In this document: piece after piece, positions 9,147-20,605 of the stretch | Position numbering within the stretch: the first letter of the stretch is position 1 | How the letters are laid out: every line of letters begins with the position of its first letter | NCBI GenBank assembly: GCA_027972325.1 | Contig: JAPMOS010000023.1 | Coordinates: forward strand, 382,001 to 446,000 | Direction: 5' to 3' | From: Paratrimastix pyriformis | Lineage: Eukaryota > Preaxostyla > Paratrimastigidae | Length of the DNA: 64,000 nucleotides | Program-made: the position numbers and the translations under genes | Notes under the pieces: generated by a model | Databases searched by the model: none | What the model saw: the letters and a program-made list of their open reading frames with translations, nothing else | What the model was told of the DNA's origin: nothing

Positions 9147-11702
9147 ATGATCCCGCGATTTCTCGATCTGCTTTTATGCGAATCATACGGACCAAATTGG
9201 CGAACGATCATGAAAGTTGTCGCAGAGGAAGATCGGCGCTATCTCGAACTCGGACGATCAAACATCGCTCTTCTATCCAAAATCGGTATTGTCTCCGACG
9301 ATTTGGGGCCTTCCCTAATTGCAATCATGTGGCGAGATGACGGGAATCTTGAGGTCGGCGGATACCTCTCGGTTGATAATCTCGCGATGGGGATCCCGGC
9401 TGCTGGTGGCATCCGGATGCTCCCTCAACTCAAACCCGACACGATATTCAACCTGGTCGGTACACGCTCTTTGTGGCGAGGAGTCTCACATCTTGACCAG
9501 TCGCGCGGGATGACTCTGAAAAACGCGGCCGCGCTGCTCCCTTACGGAGGCGGAAAAGCGGGGATTGTCCTTCCCGATGGCGATCCACCAACTCCAGAAC
9601 AGCGCGAGCAAATTATGGTCTCTTTCGCGATGTTGCTCAAACGGTACCGATCCGTGTACCGTCCTGGCCCTGACGTTGGCACAAGCGATATGTCTGTTCG
9701 TGCACTTCCCGGGCGGGATGACTCCTCCGGCCCAGTGACATGGGAACCATCGCCATCTGCAACGGACTTGACTCGGCAGTGAGCAAGCCGAAGGATTTTG
9801 GCGGGAATCGAATCGATGAACTGGGGGCAGCGGGTGTGGGGACTGTTGTCGCGTTGGCGGCGATATTGCACGAGATGCCCCGCTTGGCGGCACATCCATT
9901 CTTTGGTCCTTCATATCAACTTCCTGCGCCAAACGACGTGACGGTGATGATTCAGGTTTGCTCCACCAAGAATGTCCACACTTCCAACCTCCGAAGGGCT
10001 TTGGGGCCGTGGGAGCCCACGCGGCACGAGCGACAAAACTGCTCCTCCCGGGTTCACGAGTGGTGGGCATTTCAGACGAATTCGGATACCTGTATTGCCC
10101 GGATGGCCTTCCGATTGAGGAGCTCTTCTCGCTGTGGAAGTCTGTACCCTTTTTTCACTGGAGCTGAAGGAAACTCGCCAAGGGAGAAGAGGCCTGTGAC
10201 ACCGTCCTTCTTCCAGAACACCCGGCAGCCGACTGGGAGCTGCCCCCGGATCAAGTTTTCCACATGCCCCAATGATATGCTCCGCGAAGATGCGTGTCTG
10301 CCAGGTTCTCCCGCCGCCTTGACTCGTCTGACCGGACTGGGGGATAGTTTGTTTGATCCCGGCGACTCCCCTCTGGAATTACGTCGACCCCAGTGGAAGC
10401 ACTGACCCTTGCGTGACCACGGCCAAGATGGGGCGTTGGCAGCTGGTGGTCGAAGGTGCAAACACCTACTCACCACTCCAGGAGCGCCGAGCGCAACGTC
10501 GGCGAATGGAGATTGAACTGTTCACGAACCGCAAGGTGAGTGACTCCTCGGCACTGGCACTGGCACATTTTGCACCCTGTAGATTTTGGTGGTCACTGAT
10601 TACTTGGTCAACTCGGGTGGCGTCATCTTCGCCAGTCAAGAGCTCGGCATCCCGACGCCACCTCACCTCCAGTTCCCACCTGAGAGTCTCGGCAACCCGA
10701 CGCTCGCAGCCCAGTGGCTTGCGGACCACCAAATCGAGTTCAACACACTGTGCGAGAAACGCCAGACAGCCGCCGAGAGGTGGCGCGCAGAAGCCATTGA
10801 GTCTGTCTCCCCCACCCCCCCTCCCTCCCTCCCCCCCCTCCTCCTCCTCCTCCTCCTCCTCCTCCCCTCCCCTCCCCTCCCTCCCCTCCCTCCCCTCCCC
10901 TCCCCTCCCCTCCCCTCCCCCCTCCCTCCCCTCCCTCCCCCCCCCTCATCCCCCATCCCCATCCCCCTCCGACGATCGTCGGACACTCAGAGGACCCGTT
11001 TTTTTCAGGACCAACATGCGCGAGTTCATCGACACCTTACTTGCAAAGCCCACCCTGCTCCCCTGCCAGGCCGCCGAACGGATCAGTATCAAGCGGCTTC
11101 ACAAAAAGGAGGCCGCCCGCACGGCCGCGTCCATCATGCAACCCCTTCGTCTGCGCCGCCCTTGCGGCGCCCTGCTGACCTTGATCATTCCCCTCCAGCC
11201 ACGGTGCTCGAGAGTGACACCCTGACAGCAGCCTGCGTGGCGATGCTCTCCAATGCGTCTCCTCTCGTGGGAGTCTTGAAGGTCGCCGAATCGCGGAATG
11301 CTCCTCTTTTATACCGAATACGGGATGGCGGCATAGGAGAATCAGCTGGTGGGCGTGCTGACCGAATGGGATATCACAGCCTCCATGGCCCGCGGCCTGC
11401 CGAGCGAGACCCCGGTCAGCCGGGTCATGAGCACCCAAGGTCGCTCCCCCCGTTCCTTCTTGCATACTCATTGGGGTCCAGTCGTCGCAGTGGGACCCCA
11501 GGAGTCGCTTGTTCGCTGCCTGACCTTACTCGAGACGCACAAGATTTCCAACCTCCCCGTGGTGGCTGCGGACGGGGTCTGGCGGCAGATTTCTTTCTGG
11601 AATCTCTAACAGTGGCACGCGGATGGATAGGCGGTGCAAGGCCTGGTGACTAGTGATGCTCTGGCAGCACGATCGCTCCGACTTTTCAATGGGCTCAAGT
11701 GA
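9147..11702 (+). CDS. Glu/Leu/Phe/Val dehydrogenase fused to a C-terminal CBS-domain pair
   Basis: Oxidative deamination or reductive amination of an amino acid, probably glutamate, with NAD(P). Exons: 9147-9691, 9736-9955, 9997-10139, 10170-10295, 10348-10535, 10583-10800, 11009-11148, 11199-11281, 11337-11439, 11482-11576, 11631-11702 (about 644 residues). Catalytic lysine motif LLPYGGGKAGI, then SKPKDFGGNRID, Rossmann glycine motif QGFGAVGAHAARAT, VVEGAN and VVTDYLVNSGGVIFAS are all present. After the family's C-terminal helix the frame continues through intron 11149-11198 into two CBS repeats (MQPLPTVLESDTLTAACVAML...LVGVLTEWD and SRVMSTQVVAVGPQ...SNLPVVAADGAVQGLVTSDA), so the fusion lies within one gene. 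One extra C in the run 10267-10270 breaks the frame between VFHMP and NDMLRED; this is a sequencing slip or a real lesion. ATG 9147 is the first in-frame; a 5' exon may be missing. Confidence 0.88.
10808..10960. repeat. CT/CCT-rich tract in dehydrogenase intron
   Basis: Pure pyrimidine stretch of TCC and TCCCC units filling most of intron 10801-11008, which ends in TTTTTTTCAG. It forms an unusually long polypyrimidine tract. Confidence 0.85.
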
Positions 11703-11827
11703 GGTTTCTGGAGTGGTTTGAGGGTCCGACTTGGGGGAAAACGTAGCCCATTCACACACCCCATTCACACACCCCTCTTCTTGGAGTGACGATCCAGCAA
11801 ATTAAAACAAAGGCCAAGCCTGGGCGT

Positions 11828-13948
11828 TCATTGAGCGGGTGCGGGGTCAGAGGCGGGGGCGGGGGCGGGGTCAGAGAGCAGGGAGGGGGCAGGGGCCGCA
11901 TCCGGGGATGAGACGGGGGCAGCGGGTGTAGGGGCAGTGGCAGTGGCAGGGGCAACATCGGCAGCTGGTGGGGCAGCCGACTCGGCAGCGGGGGGCAGTC
12001 GGGGCGGGGCGGCCTCAGCCGAGGCGGGCACTGGGCTATGGCTACAAGAAGGAAGCAGAAGGGAATGGGGATGATGGTCGTCACACGCTCGTCACATGGC
12101 CACCGGGGCAGCGGGTCGGGAGGGCGGCTGGGGCTGACCTGCGGGCGCGCTTGTCGTCGGCGGCCGAGGGGGAGGGGCTCCGGGAGTGCTTCCTGGATGC
12201 CGAGGAGAGGGAGCCGGAGGATGAGGAGGAAGAAGACGGGGCAGATACACGGGATCATCAGAGCGAATGCCAGGTCGGTGGCAGGCAGGCGGGGGCAGGC
12301 AGGCGGGGGCAGGCAGGCGGGGGCAGGCAGGCGGGTCTGGAGGGATGGGCATGTGTGGAGCCAAGGATGGGTGGGGCGAGGAGACGAACCGCTCCGACGG
12401 GGCGCTGGCCGACGAGTCGCCGGATGGGGCAGCTGTGGCTGTGGCTGTGGCCGTTGTGGGGTCGGCCGGCTTGTCGGCCTTGTCCTTCTCCTTCTCCACC
12501 CGCTCGGCGGCCTCCTTGTCGCGGCTGCTCCGCCGGTCGCTCTCGTGCGAGTCGTGGTGCCTGCAATCGCACGCCCCCCCACCCACAGCGCAGCGCAGTG
12601 TGCCCCCACCAGCCCAGTGGTCGGAATCGATGCGTGGGGCACCTTCCCACCGGCTTCGATGGTGGGGGGTGGGCTGGGGGCGCTCACGGACCGGTGGCTG
12701 CTGCGGCTGCGGTGGCGGTCGTGGGAGGAGCGGTCGTGGTGGTCATGGTGGTCGTGGTGGTCATGGTCACGGTCACGGGAGTGGTGCGAGTGGTGGTGCG
12801 AGTGGTGGCCGTGGTCGCGGTCGTCCCGGTCGTGGTCCCGGCCCCGGGAGCCATCTTGCGGCCTGGCATGGCATGCCCGCACCCCCATCAAGCAGAGTGT
12901 CAGCCCCAACACGGGCGGGCGGGCGGGCCGAAGGAGGGACGGCGGCGGCTGGGGGCTGGAGGGGCCGTGGCTGGGGGCTGGAGGGGCCGTGGCTGGGGGC
13001 TGGAGGGGCCGTGGCTGGGGGCTGGAGGGGCCGTGGCTGGGGGCTGGAGGGGCCGTGGCTGCGGGGTGCTGGGCGGACCTGGGGTGGAAGTCCTGGCCGT
13101 ACCCGTAGCGGGAGCGGCGGTCGTCGCGGCCCCGAGAGCGGCTCCGGCTCCGGCTGCTGGGGCGCTTGCTGTCCGAGTGGCCGAAGAGCTTCTTCCGCAG
13201 CCGGGAGGAGATGTCCAGCAGGTGCAGGAAGTTGCACACGCCCCCCCGGTCGCACTGGCCCATCTCGTACTGGCGGCAGCGGGCCTCGCGGAAGTCCGTC
13301 ACGGGGGTGAGCTCCGCCAGGATGGGGCGGCCCCCGTAGAAGCGGCCCGCCAGTCCCTGGACGCACCGAGTGGCACTCTCCTCATCGGCGAACTTGACGT
13401 AGACGTTGCCCAGGAGGTGCTCGCAGAGGTTGTCGCACTGCGAAGAAGGAAGGTGCCAATGATGGGGAGGGGGTGGAGCAGACCACTTGCAACTCTTCGA
13501 TCTCACCGAACTTTTGCAGCTCGCCGTAGACGTCTTCGTAGAAATCTTCGAATTGCTGTGGGTGGTGGAGGGGGGATGTATGAGTGGCGAAAGGGGCAGT
13601 GTGGCGGGCGTGCAGGAAAACTCAAAATCGCTGAAACCTCCCACCTCTTGCGCAAAGAGACCTGCTGAACCTGTTTCCTGTCGATCTGGGCCGCGGCATT
13701 GGGCATGTTGGCAATGGCGGCGAGGGGATTGTTAAACATGTGCTGGATGAGGACCGATTGTGAGAAGAGTGGACGATTGTGCTGTCGACTGCACCGATCG
13801 CCGTGACGGCAGGCACCCATCTTAAAATAGAAGGGACAGTTCCTAGGCGGCGAAACAGTCGAGCGATCATCGTGATCGGTGGAGGAAACAGGCGAACGGA
13901 CACTTTGTCCTGCTCTGTGCCATAGATTTGGGCGAGTTTCTGTGCCAT
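11828..13948 (-). CDS. U2AF1: U2AF small subunit (U2AF35/U2AF1) with long His/Arg/Ser-rich tail
   Basis: Recognises the AG of 3' splice sites with U2AF65. Exons 13902-13948, 13662-13842, 13484-13555, 13079-13437, 12692-12862, 12390-12560, 12139-12192, 11828-12041 give 422 residues in frame. First CCCH finger CPFYFKMGACRHGDRCSRQH, then the atypical RRM (QFEDFYEDVYGELQKFGEIEE, NVYVKFADEESATRCVQGL), then the second finger CRQYEMGQCDRGGVCNFLH: the diagnostic order of U2AF35. The tail starts with SRSRSRGRDD and becomes His/Asp/Arg-rich (HHSHHHSHHSRDRDHDHHDH), then a charged and a Pro/Ala-rich segment, making the protein much longer than the roughly 240-residue human form. Intron 12863-13078 carries a ~21-bp minisatellite. 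Start codon is 103 bp from the divergent Rpn8 gene. Confidence 0.93.
12945..13066. repeat. ~21-bp minisatellite in U2AF35 intron
   Basis: Five to six tandem copies of GGGGCTGGAGGGGCCGTGGCT inside intron 12863-13078. Confidence 0.88.
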
Positions 13949-14051
13949 GTTTCAGGAAACGATGCAAGCGCACGCACCGAAACAGAAAAACGGCTGGCTA
14001 CGCCCCGGTTCTCGTCTCAGAATTTCTGCGTCATTCTCTCTCGCCGTACAA

Positions 14052-16065
14052 ATGCCCGCGCCCACTCCAACTGAAGCCGCAGTCCATCCTGTGGTTTTGC
14101 TCTCGGCTGTTGGTTTGTGCCATAATTTCATAGGGCCAGACACATACTCATTTCCCCCCCTCGTCAGATCACTTCAACCGCGAAGGGAAGTCTCGGGTTG
14201 TTGGTATTCTCCTTGGTGAGAATTTTCGTGGAAAGGTGGAAGTCACCAATTGTTTCGCAGGTCTTTCCCCTTTTTGATGGCGCGCCGGCATCGTTTTTTT
14301 CCAGTGCCTTTTGAGGAGAACGACGATGGCTCAACGTGGTTTGTTGATACCAATTATATCACTGCTATGCGTGGCATGTTCCGCAAGGTCAATGGTCTGT
14401 CGTCGTGGTTTTATCGACACCGGGCTGACATTCGAACCAGCAAGCGAGGTGATCGTCGGCTGGTACAGCACCGGCCCCAAAATTTGCCCCAATGATCTGG
14501 CGATTCACCAGGTCCGAGTGCGCCCCAAAGACAACCGCATCCTGAAAATGACCGAGAGGCGGGCCGCACACTGCCCATCCCGCGTTCTTTGCCGGCAGCC
14601 ATTTTCCCGGCCTTCCCAACATCGTCCCTGGGACCGTCCTCCCACTTCCCGCCTCACCGTCCCGTCCTTTCGCGCTGCTGGGCCCGTGGGTCTTGCTTCC
14701 CTCTTTCCTTCCTGTGGGGGCGCGTAGGTGCTCCGAAGGATGTGCGACGACCCGATCTTCGTCATCATCGACGTCAACCCCAAGGCCGACGAGTTCCCCA
14801 CCCAGGCATACATCTGCCGGATGCAGGACTCCAAGGTTCGCCCGTGAGTGGTCGCCCATCCGCTCCGATGTTCACCCCCGCCCGCTCTGCTCTGCTCTGC
14901 TCTGCTCTGCTCTGCTCTGCTCTGCTCTGCTCTGCTCTGCTCTCTAGGATGGCAGCAAGCTGGTCGAGACCTTCCAACACATCCCCTCCGAGATGGGCGC
15001 CCAGGAGGTCCGCACCTCAGTCCCACACGGATGGGAGCGGCGGGCCGGGAACACTCGGCCTGAGATGGCTGGGAGGATGGACGGGGGATGATGCGTGAGC
15101 TGACTCGGTGCGGGGTCCATGGGGCGGCGCAGGCCGAGGATATTGGTGTGGAGCACCTGCTGCGCGACGTCCAGGACAGCACCGTCACCTCGCTGCACGC
15201 GCGCATCCTTCAGAAATGCTCCTGTCTGTGGCGGCCTCCCCTTTCCCACATCGGCGCTGCGCCCGCGTCCGGGGAGGACGACCGTTCTCATCTCGTTCCG
15301 TGCTGCTCTTGGGTGACGCCCCACCAGCCCTGCGGGCCTTGCGGACGCACCTGCAGGAGATCCAGAACTACCTGGACGAGGTGCTGGCCAAGCGGTTGCC
15401 CATCAACCAAAACATCCTTGCCCTGCTGCAGGAGGTCTGCCCACCGCCTCTTCGCTCCTCCCCTCCGGTCGCAGGCGCCGCCAGATGCGCACCGCCACCG
15501 CTGCCACCACCGCCACCGTCATCGCCACCGCCGTCATCGCCACCGCCGTCATCGCCACCGCCGTCATCGCCACCGCCGTCATCGCCACCGCCGTCATCGC
15601 CACCGCCGTCATCGCCACCGCCGTCACGCTGCGGGTCCTCGAACCAACGGCGCTTCCCCCCCCCCCCCCCCCCCCCCCCCACTTTTGCCATGTATCCCCC
15701 AGGTGATGAACCTGCTGCCCAACCTCAACGTGCCCGAGCTCCGACAAGCCCTGGCCAGCGCCACCAACGACAACGCAGCCGTGCTGGTGGTGAGCCACTA
15801 CCTGCGCACCATCCTGGCCCTGCACCAGCTGGTCGACAACAAGCTCACCATGCAGCACGCCCAGCAGCAGCTCGCCGAGCAGCTCGCCAAGAAGCAGCAG
15901 GAGGACAAGGAGCGCCAGGAGAAGGAGCGCCAGGAGAAGGAGCGCCAAGAGAAGGAGAAGCAGGAGAAGGAGAAGCAGGACAAGGAAGCCGCCACCCCCG
16001 CAGCCCAGCCGGGGGCGACACCTGCCGCCCCTCAGCCGCCCCCCGAGGAGAAGAAGGACAAGTGA
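14052..16065 (+). CDS. RPN8: 26S proteasome regulatory subunit Rpn8/PSMD7
   Basis: Lid subunit of the 19S proteasome, partner of the Rpn11 deubiquitinase. Exons 14052-14112, 14168-14260, 14305-14394, 14441-14511, 14728-14835, 14948-15007, 15133-15223, 15328-15434, 15703-16065 join to 347 residues. The MPN domain begins AVHPVVLLSAVDHFNREGK and contains VPFEENDDGSTWFVD and VGWYSTGPKICPNDLAIH. As in other Rpn8 proteins the JAMM metal-ligand pattern is absent, consistent with a structural role. GVEHLLRDVQDSTV and LPINQNILALLQEVMNLLPNLNVPE match the family C-terminal helices. The C-terminus is a long Lys/Glu/Gln coil (repeated RQEKE). Introns hold a (CTCTG)n array at 14885-14945 and a 15-bp array at 15520-15625. 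Confidence 0.95.
14885..14945. repeat. (CTCTG)n pentanucleotide repeat in Rpn8 intron
   Basis: About 12 copies of CTCTG running right up to the CTCTCTAG acceptor of intron 14836-14947, so the repeat itself forms the polypyrimidine tract. Confidence 0.92.
15518..15626. repeat. 15-bp minisatellite in Rpn8 intron
   Basis: Seven copies of CACCGCCGTCATCGC in intron 15435-15702, followed by a run of more than 20 C at about 15658-15680 upstream of the acceptor. Confidence 0.9.
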
Positions 16066-16630
16066 AGGGGAGCCCCACGTGGCTCGGTCTTGACGGGTCG
16101 ATAAGGCGCTCGCGCCATTTGGGGACACCCCCCACTCGGATCTGCTCGGGTTGCTGGCGTGCAAGATTTGCCGGTTGTAGATTGCAACTCCTGGGCGGTG
16201 CGAGAGAAAAGCGGGCGTAGATGGAGGAAAGGATCCACTGAAGAATGCGACAAAAAGAGGGCTTCCAAACTGTGATTTCGGAGCCCTGGAAGGTTTGAAC
16301 GGCATCCTAGATCATTATCTATCACTACTGATTCTGGCAACGGCACGGTGAAACCAACCATGCAGAAGTGCACCACCATGGTACCACACTTCAAACTTGC
16401 ATGCAGAGTCCAACAAAATGAAAGTAGAATTGCCGGGACTCGCAAAGTTCGTTGAATCGTTGGAAGCCAAACAGTCGTTTCGTGGAAGAAGTGCGAAGAA
16501 AAAAATTAAACTCAATCGAGGCTGCTGGTTCCTGTAAAAAGTGTCCACAAGCTGGATGGGATGAGGGGATAGAGTGTATCCCAGGGGATTGATAGCCCTT
16601 TTACCGCGGCTTTCCTTCCGCAGAACCAGA
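16066..16630. other. Intergenic region between Rpn8 and uS4 genes
   Basis: 565 bp of moderate GC with no gene recognised on either strand. It ends in a pyrimidine tract and TTCCTTCCGCAG just seven bases before the uS4 start codon, which looks like the 3' end of a 5'-UTR intron. The uS4 promoter and a non-coding first exon probably lie here. Confidence 0.45.
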
Positions 16631-17373
16631 ATGGCTCGTAACTTCAGGAAGACCTTCAAGGGTCCCCGTCACCCATTCGAGAAGGAGCGTCTTGATGATG
16701 AGTGCAAGATTGTTGGCGAGTACGGTCTCCGCTGCAAGCGGGAGGTGTACCGCATTGAGGTCATGCTGAGCAAGGTCCGGACTCCTGCACATGCACCAGA
16801 GGATGCTGTTGCGCTGAAAATGATAAATATGTGTTGCAAGCCAACCAATGGCCGAACTTCATCATTTGTTTTCTTGGGCATGGTTGATTAGATTCGTGAT
16901 ACTGCTCGCGAGCTTCTGACCCTCTCTGAGAAGGATCCTCGCCGTGTCTTCGAGGGCCCCGCTCTCCTCCGCCGTCTGACCCGCCTCGGCGTTCTCGATG
17001 AGACCAAGCAGAACCTGGATTACGTCCTGGCTCTTAAGGTTCAGGATCTCATGGAGCGCCGCCTTCAGACTCTGGTTCTGAAGAAGAAGCTCGCCAAGTC
17101 CATCCACCACGCCCGTGTTATGATCACTCAGGGCCATATCCGGTCCGCTTTCCCCAGTTGCCCCACCCTGATTCATACCTTTTCAGCGTTGGCAAGCAGA
17201 TCGTCACTGCCCCCTCTTTCCTTGTTCGCACTGACTCTGAGGCCCACCTCGAGCTCTCCGCTCGCAGCTCCCTGGCTCCCGGTGGCCCCCTGGGCCGTGT
17301 TCGCCGTATGGCCGCCAAGTCCCACCCCAAGGCCGCCGCTGAGGATGCCGCTCCCGCTGAGGATGCCGAATAA
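16631..17373 (+). CDS. RPS9: 40S ribosomal protein uS4 (S9)
   Basis: Small-subunit ribosomal protein binding 18S rRNA early in assembly. Exons 16631-16774, 16892-17142 and 17187-17373 give 193 residues, the usual length. It opens [39 protein letters not shown] and contains the S4 RNA-binding block [20 protein letters not shown] split by intron 17143-17186. It ends in an Ala/Glu-rich tail. Donors are GTCCGG and GTCCGC. Codon choice is less GC-extreme than in neighbours, in line with a highly expressed gene. Convergent with BBS8, 119 bp apart. Confidence 0.97.
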
Positions 17374-17492
17374 GCCGCTTGTTATCAAGAGATCCGAACG
17401 AGCCATTCACCTTTGGTTCACCAAGGAGGGTTGAAAAGTGAAGAAAAATCTTAATGAAGATGCGGCACACAGAAAAGAGGCTGTCGGGAATG

Positions 17493-20373
17493 TTACAAAT
17501 TGGAAAAGAGCTGCTGAAGCTGCTTCTTCAGCTCCTGCGAATCGGGGTGGAGCGGGTCGATCTGGAGGGCCTTCTCGACCAGCTTGAAACTCTCCTGAAA
17601 TTCGCCCACCTTGAAGGCCAGCAGGGCTATCGGGGGCTGTGTTGGGGGAGGCCAACGAGCAGAGCCGCGACAGACCGCCGTTGTAGTAGGGCTCGAACAT
17701 GTGCTCCGTGAGCCGCATGGCCGTGCGGAAGTTGCTCCGGGCGTGGTCGGTGTTCCCCCGGCGCATCTCCAGGACCTGGGCCGGAGCGGTGTTGGCGGCT
17801 TGGGGTGCACAGCAGACAGCGGACAGACCCCGAGGTTGGTGAACGCCTCGGCGTGGGCCGAGTTGAGGGAGACTGCGATCTTGAAGGCCTGGTAGGCGAG
17901 CCCCAGGTCGCTGATGCCCACGGCGAAGATGCCGATGTTGTACCAGACGTCGGCCATGCAGTCGTCCTCGGCCATGTTCAGCGCCCGCTCGAAGCAGCTC
18001 AGCACCATGTCGTACTTTCCCCCCAACGAAGCCCCCGCAAGGCCCAAGTCAGCGGGCGCGCTGGGCCGAGGGTGGGGGGCGGTGCGGGGCGGGGCGGGGC
18101 GGGGCCGGGGCGGGGCCGGGCGCGGACCTGGCCGGAGTAGAAGCAGCACAGGGCGAGGTTGTTCCAGAGCTCGGGGGAGTTGAGGCCCATCTGGAGGAGC
18201 CGCCGGAAGAAGCGGATGGCGATCTCGGGCTGGTCCGCGTAGAAGTGGTGCGCCCCCAGGCAGGCGATGGCCTCCACGTTGCTGCTGTCCTGCAGCAGCA
18301 CCTGCACGGCCCCGTGCCGGCGGACGGTCGGGCGTGAGGGCGGCCCTGGCCCCGAGGGAAGGGAGGTGGGAGTGGCGAGGGGCGGGCCTTCTTGTAGGCG
18401 ATCTCGGCCTTGGGGATGTCGTTGATGGCGTCGTGCACGTGGGCGATGCCCAGCAGCAGCTGGATGTCCCCCGGGCAGCCCTCGCATCCTGCCGGCCGCC
18501 CCACGACCCCCGTGGTGGGGGTGAGCGCAGGGATAAATGGCGGCCAGGAGGAGCGGCAGGGGGGGATGGGGGCGCCCACGGACCGCGGGTGTAGCACTCG
18601 AGGGCCGTGTTGGGCTGGTCAGTGCGCCAGTAGACCTTGGCCAGCTCCAGATAGACCGAGGCCATGTCCTGCGCCCCCCAGCCACAGCACAGCCACAGCA
18701 CGCCACAGCACAGCCCCCCAGCCACAGCACAGCCACAGCACGCCACAGCACAGCCCCCCAGCCACAGCACAGCCACAGCACGCCACAGCACAGCCCCCCA
18801 GCCACAGCACAGCCCACGATCAGGCGGCTGCTGCTGCCCAAGGGAATGGACGAGGCCAGAGGAAGTGGGTGGTCGCTGTGGGGCGGGATGGGACGGGACA
18901 GGGCGGGGCGCGGGCCTGGATCTTGAGGGCGCTCTTGAACTGCTTGGTGGCGTCGTCGAGCATGCCCAGCTGGTACTCGCACCGCCCGATCCGGGCCTTC
19001 CACCACCAGTCCTTGTACCTGCCCGCATGCAGCCCCCACCGGTCCCGGTGGTGGTCCCGTGACCGAGGAAGGCAGCCCGTCCACCGAGGGGCCAGGGCGT
19101 AAGGGCGGGGCGCCCGAGGACGGACTCGGCCTTTTCGGTTGCCAGGGCGGCCAGCTGGAAGGCCAGCCGGGGGTTGTGCTCCACGTAGAGGATGTAGTCG
19201 CACAGGATCTGTCCGTCCCGGCCCGCGGTCCCGGTCGCGCACAAAGAGATGGGCCGGCGGGGGGGGCCGAGCGGAGGGCGGGTTGAGCAACAGGCGACAG
19301 GGGCGGACGAGGGAGTCGTGAGGTGTCCGGCCACCGTGAGCCCTGCCTGGGTGCTTCTGGGGGGGGGACCTTGGCCAGCCCGGGGCGGGCGGCGTACTTG
19401 GCGAGGTCCAGCCGGCTGGTGTCGATCATGGCCCCCGGGGCGCTCGAGGCCAGCGAGGCCGTCCCCAGCCGCACAAGCCTGCCCGGGCGCGGCACAGCCC
19501 ACAGGGTCATGCAGCCAGAGTGGGGAACGGGACGTCGGACCCCAAACGGGAGTGAGGGAAGGATGGAGGGAGGGAGGGAGGGAGGGGAGGAAGGCGGAAG
19601 GCGGAAGGAGGGATGGAGGGGCAGCGCGGACCGGCCGGAGCTGGTGGCCGGCCTGGCGGTGCCGGGTGCCATGGCCGTCAGGACTCGCTCCAGAGCGCCC
19701 GCTCCACGGACGGCCGTGATGGGCCTGGCGGGACCATCCACCCGACACATACCCGCCCCACCCCGATTGATGCTGAGCGCGGCCCCGCCTCCAACTCGCC
19801 CCAGCGACCGGACCCTCACCCTCACCTCCCTCGACCCCGCCCGACATCCCACCCGCACAGACCGGGTCGATGTGCTTGGACGCTGGAAGCCCGTCAGGGG
19901 GCGGCCCGTCGAGGTCATGGGCCTGGCCGTTCCCGGGGCCGAGCCGGTGCCGGGCCGGGAGGTCAGCGGCCGGGCGAAGGAGGTGCTCGGCCTGGCGACC
20001 GGGATCAGCCGAAATGAGCCCGCTCGGCTGGGACAAACCTGGGTGTGTCTGAGGTTGTGTGTCGATCGAGGAGTTGATCGCCAATGCCCTCCTCCTCCAG
20101 TTCGGTGTCATCGATATACTGTTTCTGAATATTGGCCAGGAGCTTCAGATACCATGCGGACTGCCAGAAAAAGGAGACGATAAAATGGATGTGGTTTAGA
20201 CCTCCGACCTGGTCGTAAGGGTTTTTGGCGAGGAGGTCAGAAAGAATTTTTAAGCTGTCATCATAGCGATGTCTCCTGAGGCGCATCATCGAAATTCGCA
20301 ATGGGTCTTGGAGTAACATCGGGGTTTGGCTTTGCGACGCAGCCGACGTGGGCGGCGGTGCTATTTCTGCCAT
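17493..20373 (-). CDS. BBS8: BBSome subunit BBS8/TTC8
   Basis: TPR subunit of the BBSome, the coat that moves membrane proteins in and out of cilia. Exons 20209-20373, 20039-20160, 19863-19991, 19632-19724, 19370-19478, 19126-19208, 18916-19018, 18584-18668, 18388-18488, 18128-18301, 17829-18014, 17676-17775, 17493-17626 give 527 residues (human form is of similar length). Hallmarks: LRRHRYDDSLKILSDLLAKNPYDQ at the N-terminus, an Arg-Pro-Thr-rich linker (ARPMTSTGRPLTGFQRPST, then SGRLVRLGTASL), YKDWWWKARIGRCEYQLGM, then tandem TPRs with VEAIACLGAHHFYADQPEIA and CCFYSGQYDMVLSCFERAL. Introns 18302-18387 and 18669-18915 begin with GC; the latter holds a ~40-bp repeat. An upstream in-frame ATG at 20430 is possible. 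The gene implies a flagellated organism. Confidence 0.94.
18680..18812. repeat. ~40-bp minisatellite in BBS8 intron
   Basis: Three near-identical copies of a ~40-bp unit built from CCACAGCACAG subunits, in the GC-AG intron 18669-18915. Confidence 0.88.
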
Positions 20374-20605
20374 TCGGGTGCCGCGCCAAAAAAACAAATC
20401 CGCGAAGGCGAGCCGGTTCTGACCTGGCACTGGAAGCTGACGGCAGTCTCGTTTTTTGCTGTCCTCTGCGGAAGCATCCTTGCCTGTTGGGTTCCCGAGG
20501 GATCGGCTGAAAGTGTCCCGTTGCAGCCGTGTTCTCTTTTGTCAGCATATTCTTCTGTTGCGTAATCGTCGTTCGTTTTGCTTATATAGACCACGTGCCT
20601 TTTTT

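Noticed and set aside
10310-10346. PAALTRLT reading in the dehydrogenase, resembling a family motif
   Set aside because: This lies in intron 10296-10347 if the GTCTGC donor and GGATAG acceptor are used; the join to CLIPATPLWNYVDPSG restores phase with downstream exons, so the motif looks coincidental.
11968-13668. 566-residue plus-strand Gly/Val/Arg-rich frame
   Set aside because: Antisense to U2AF35 exons and introns, with no domain resemblance.
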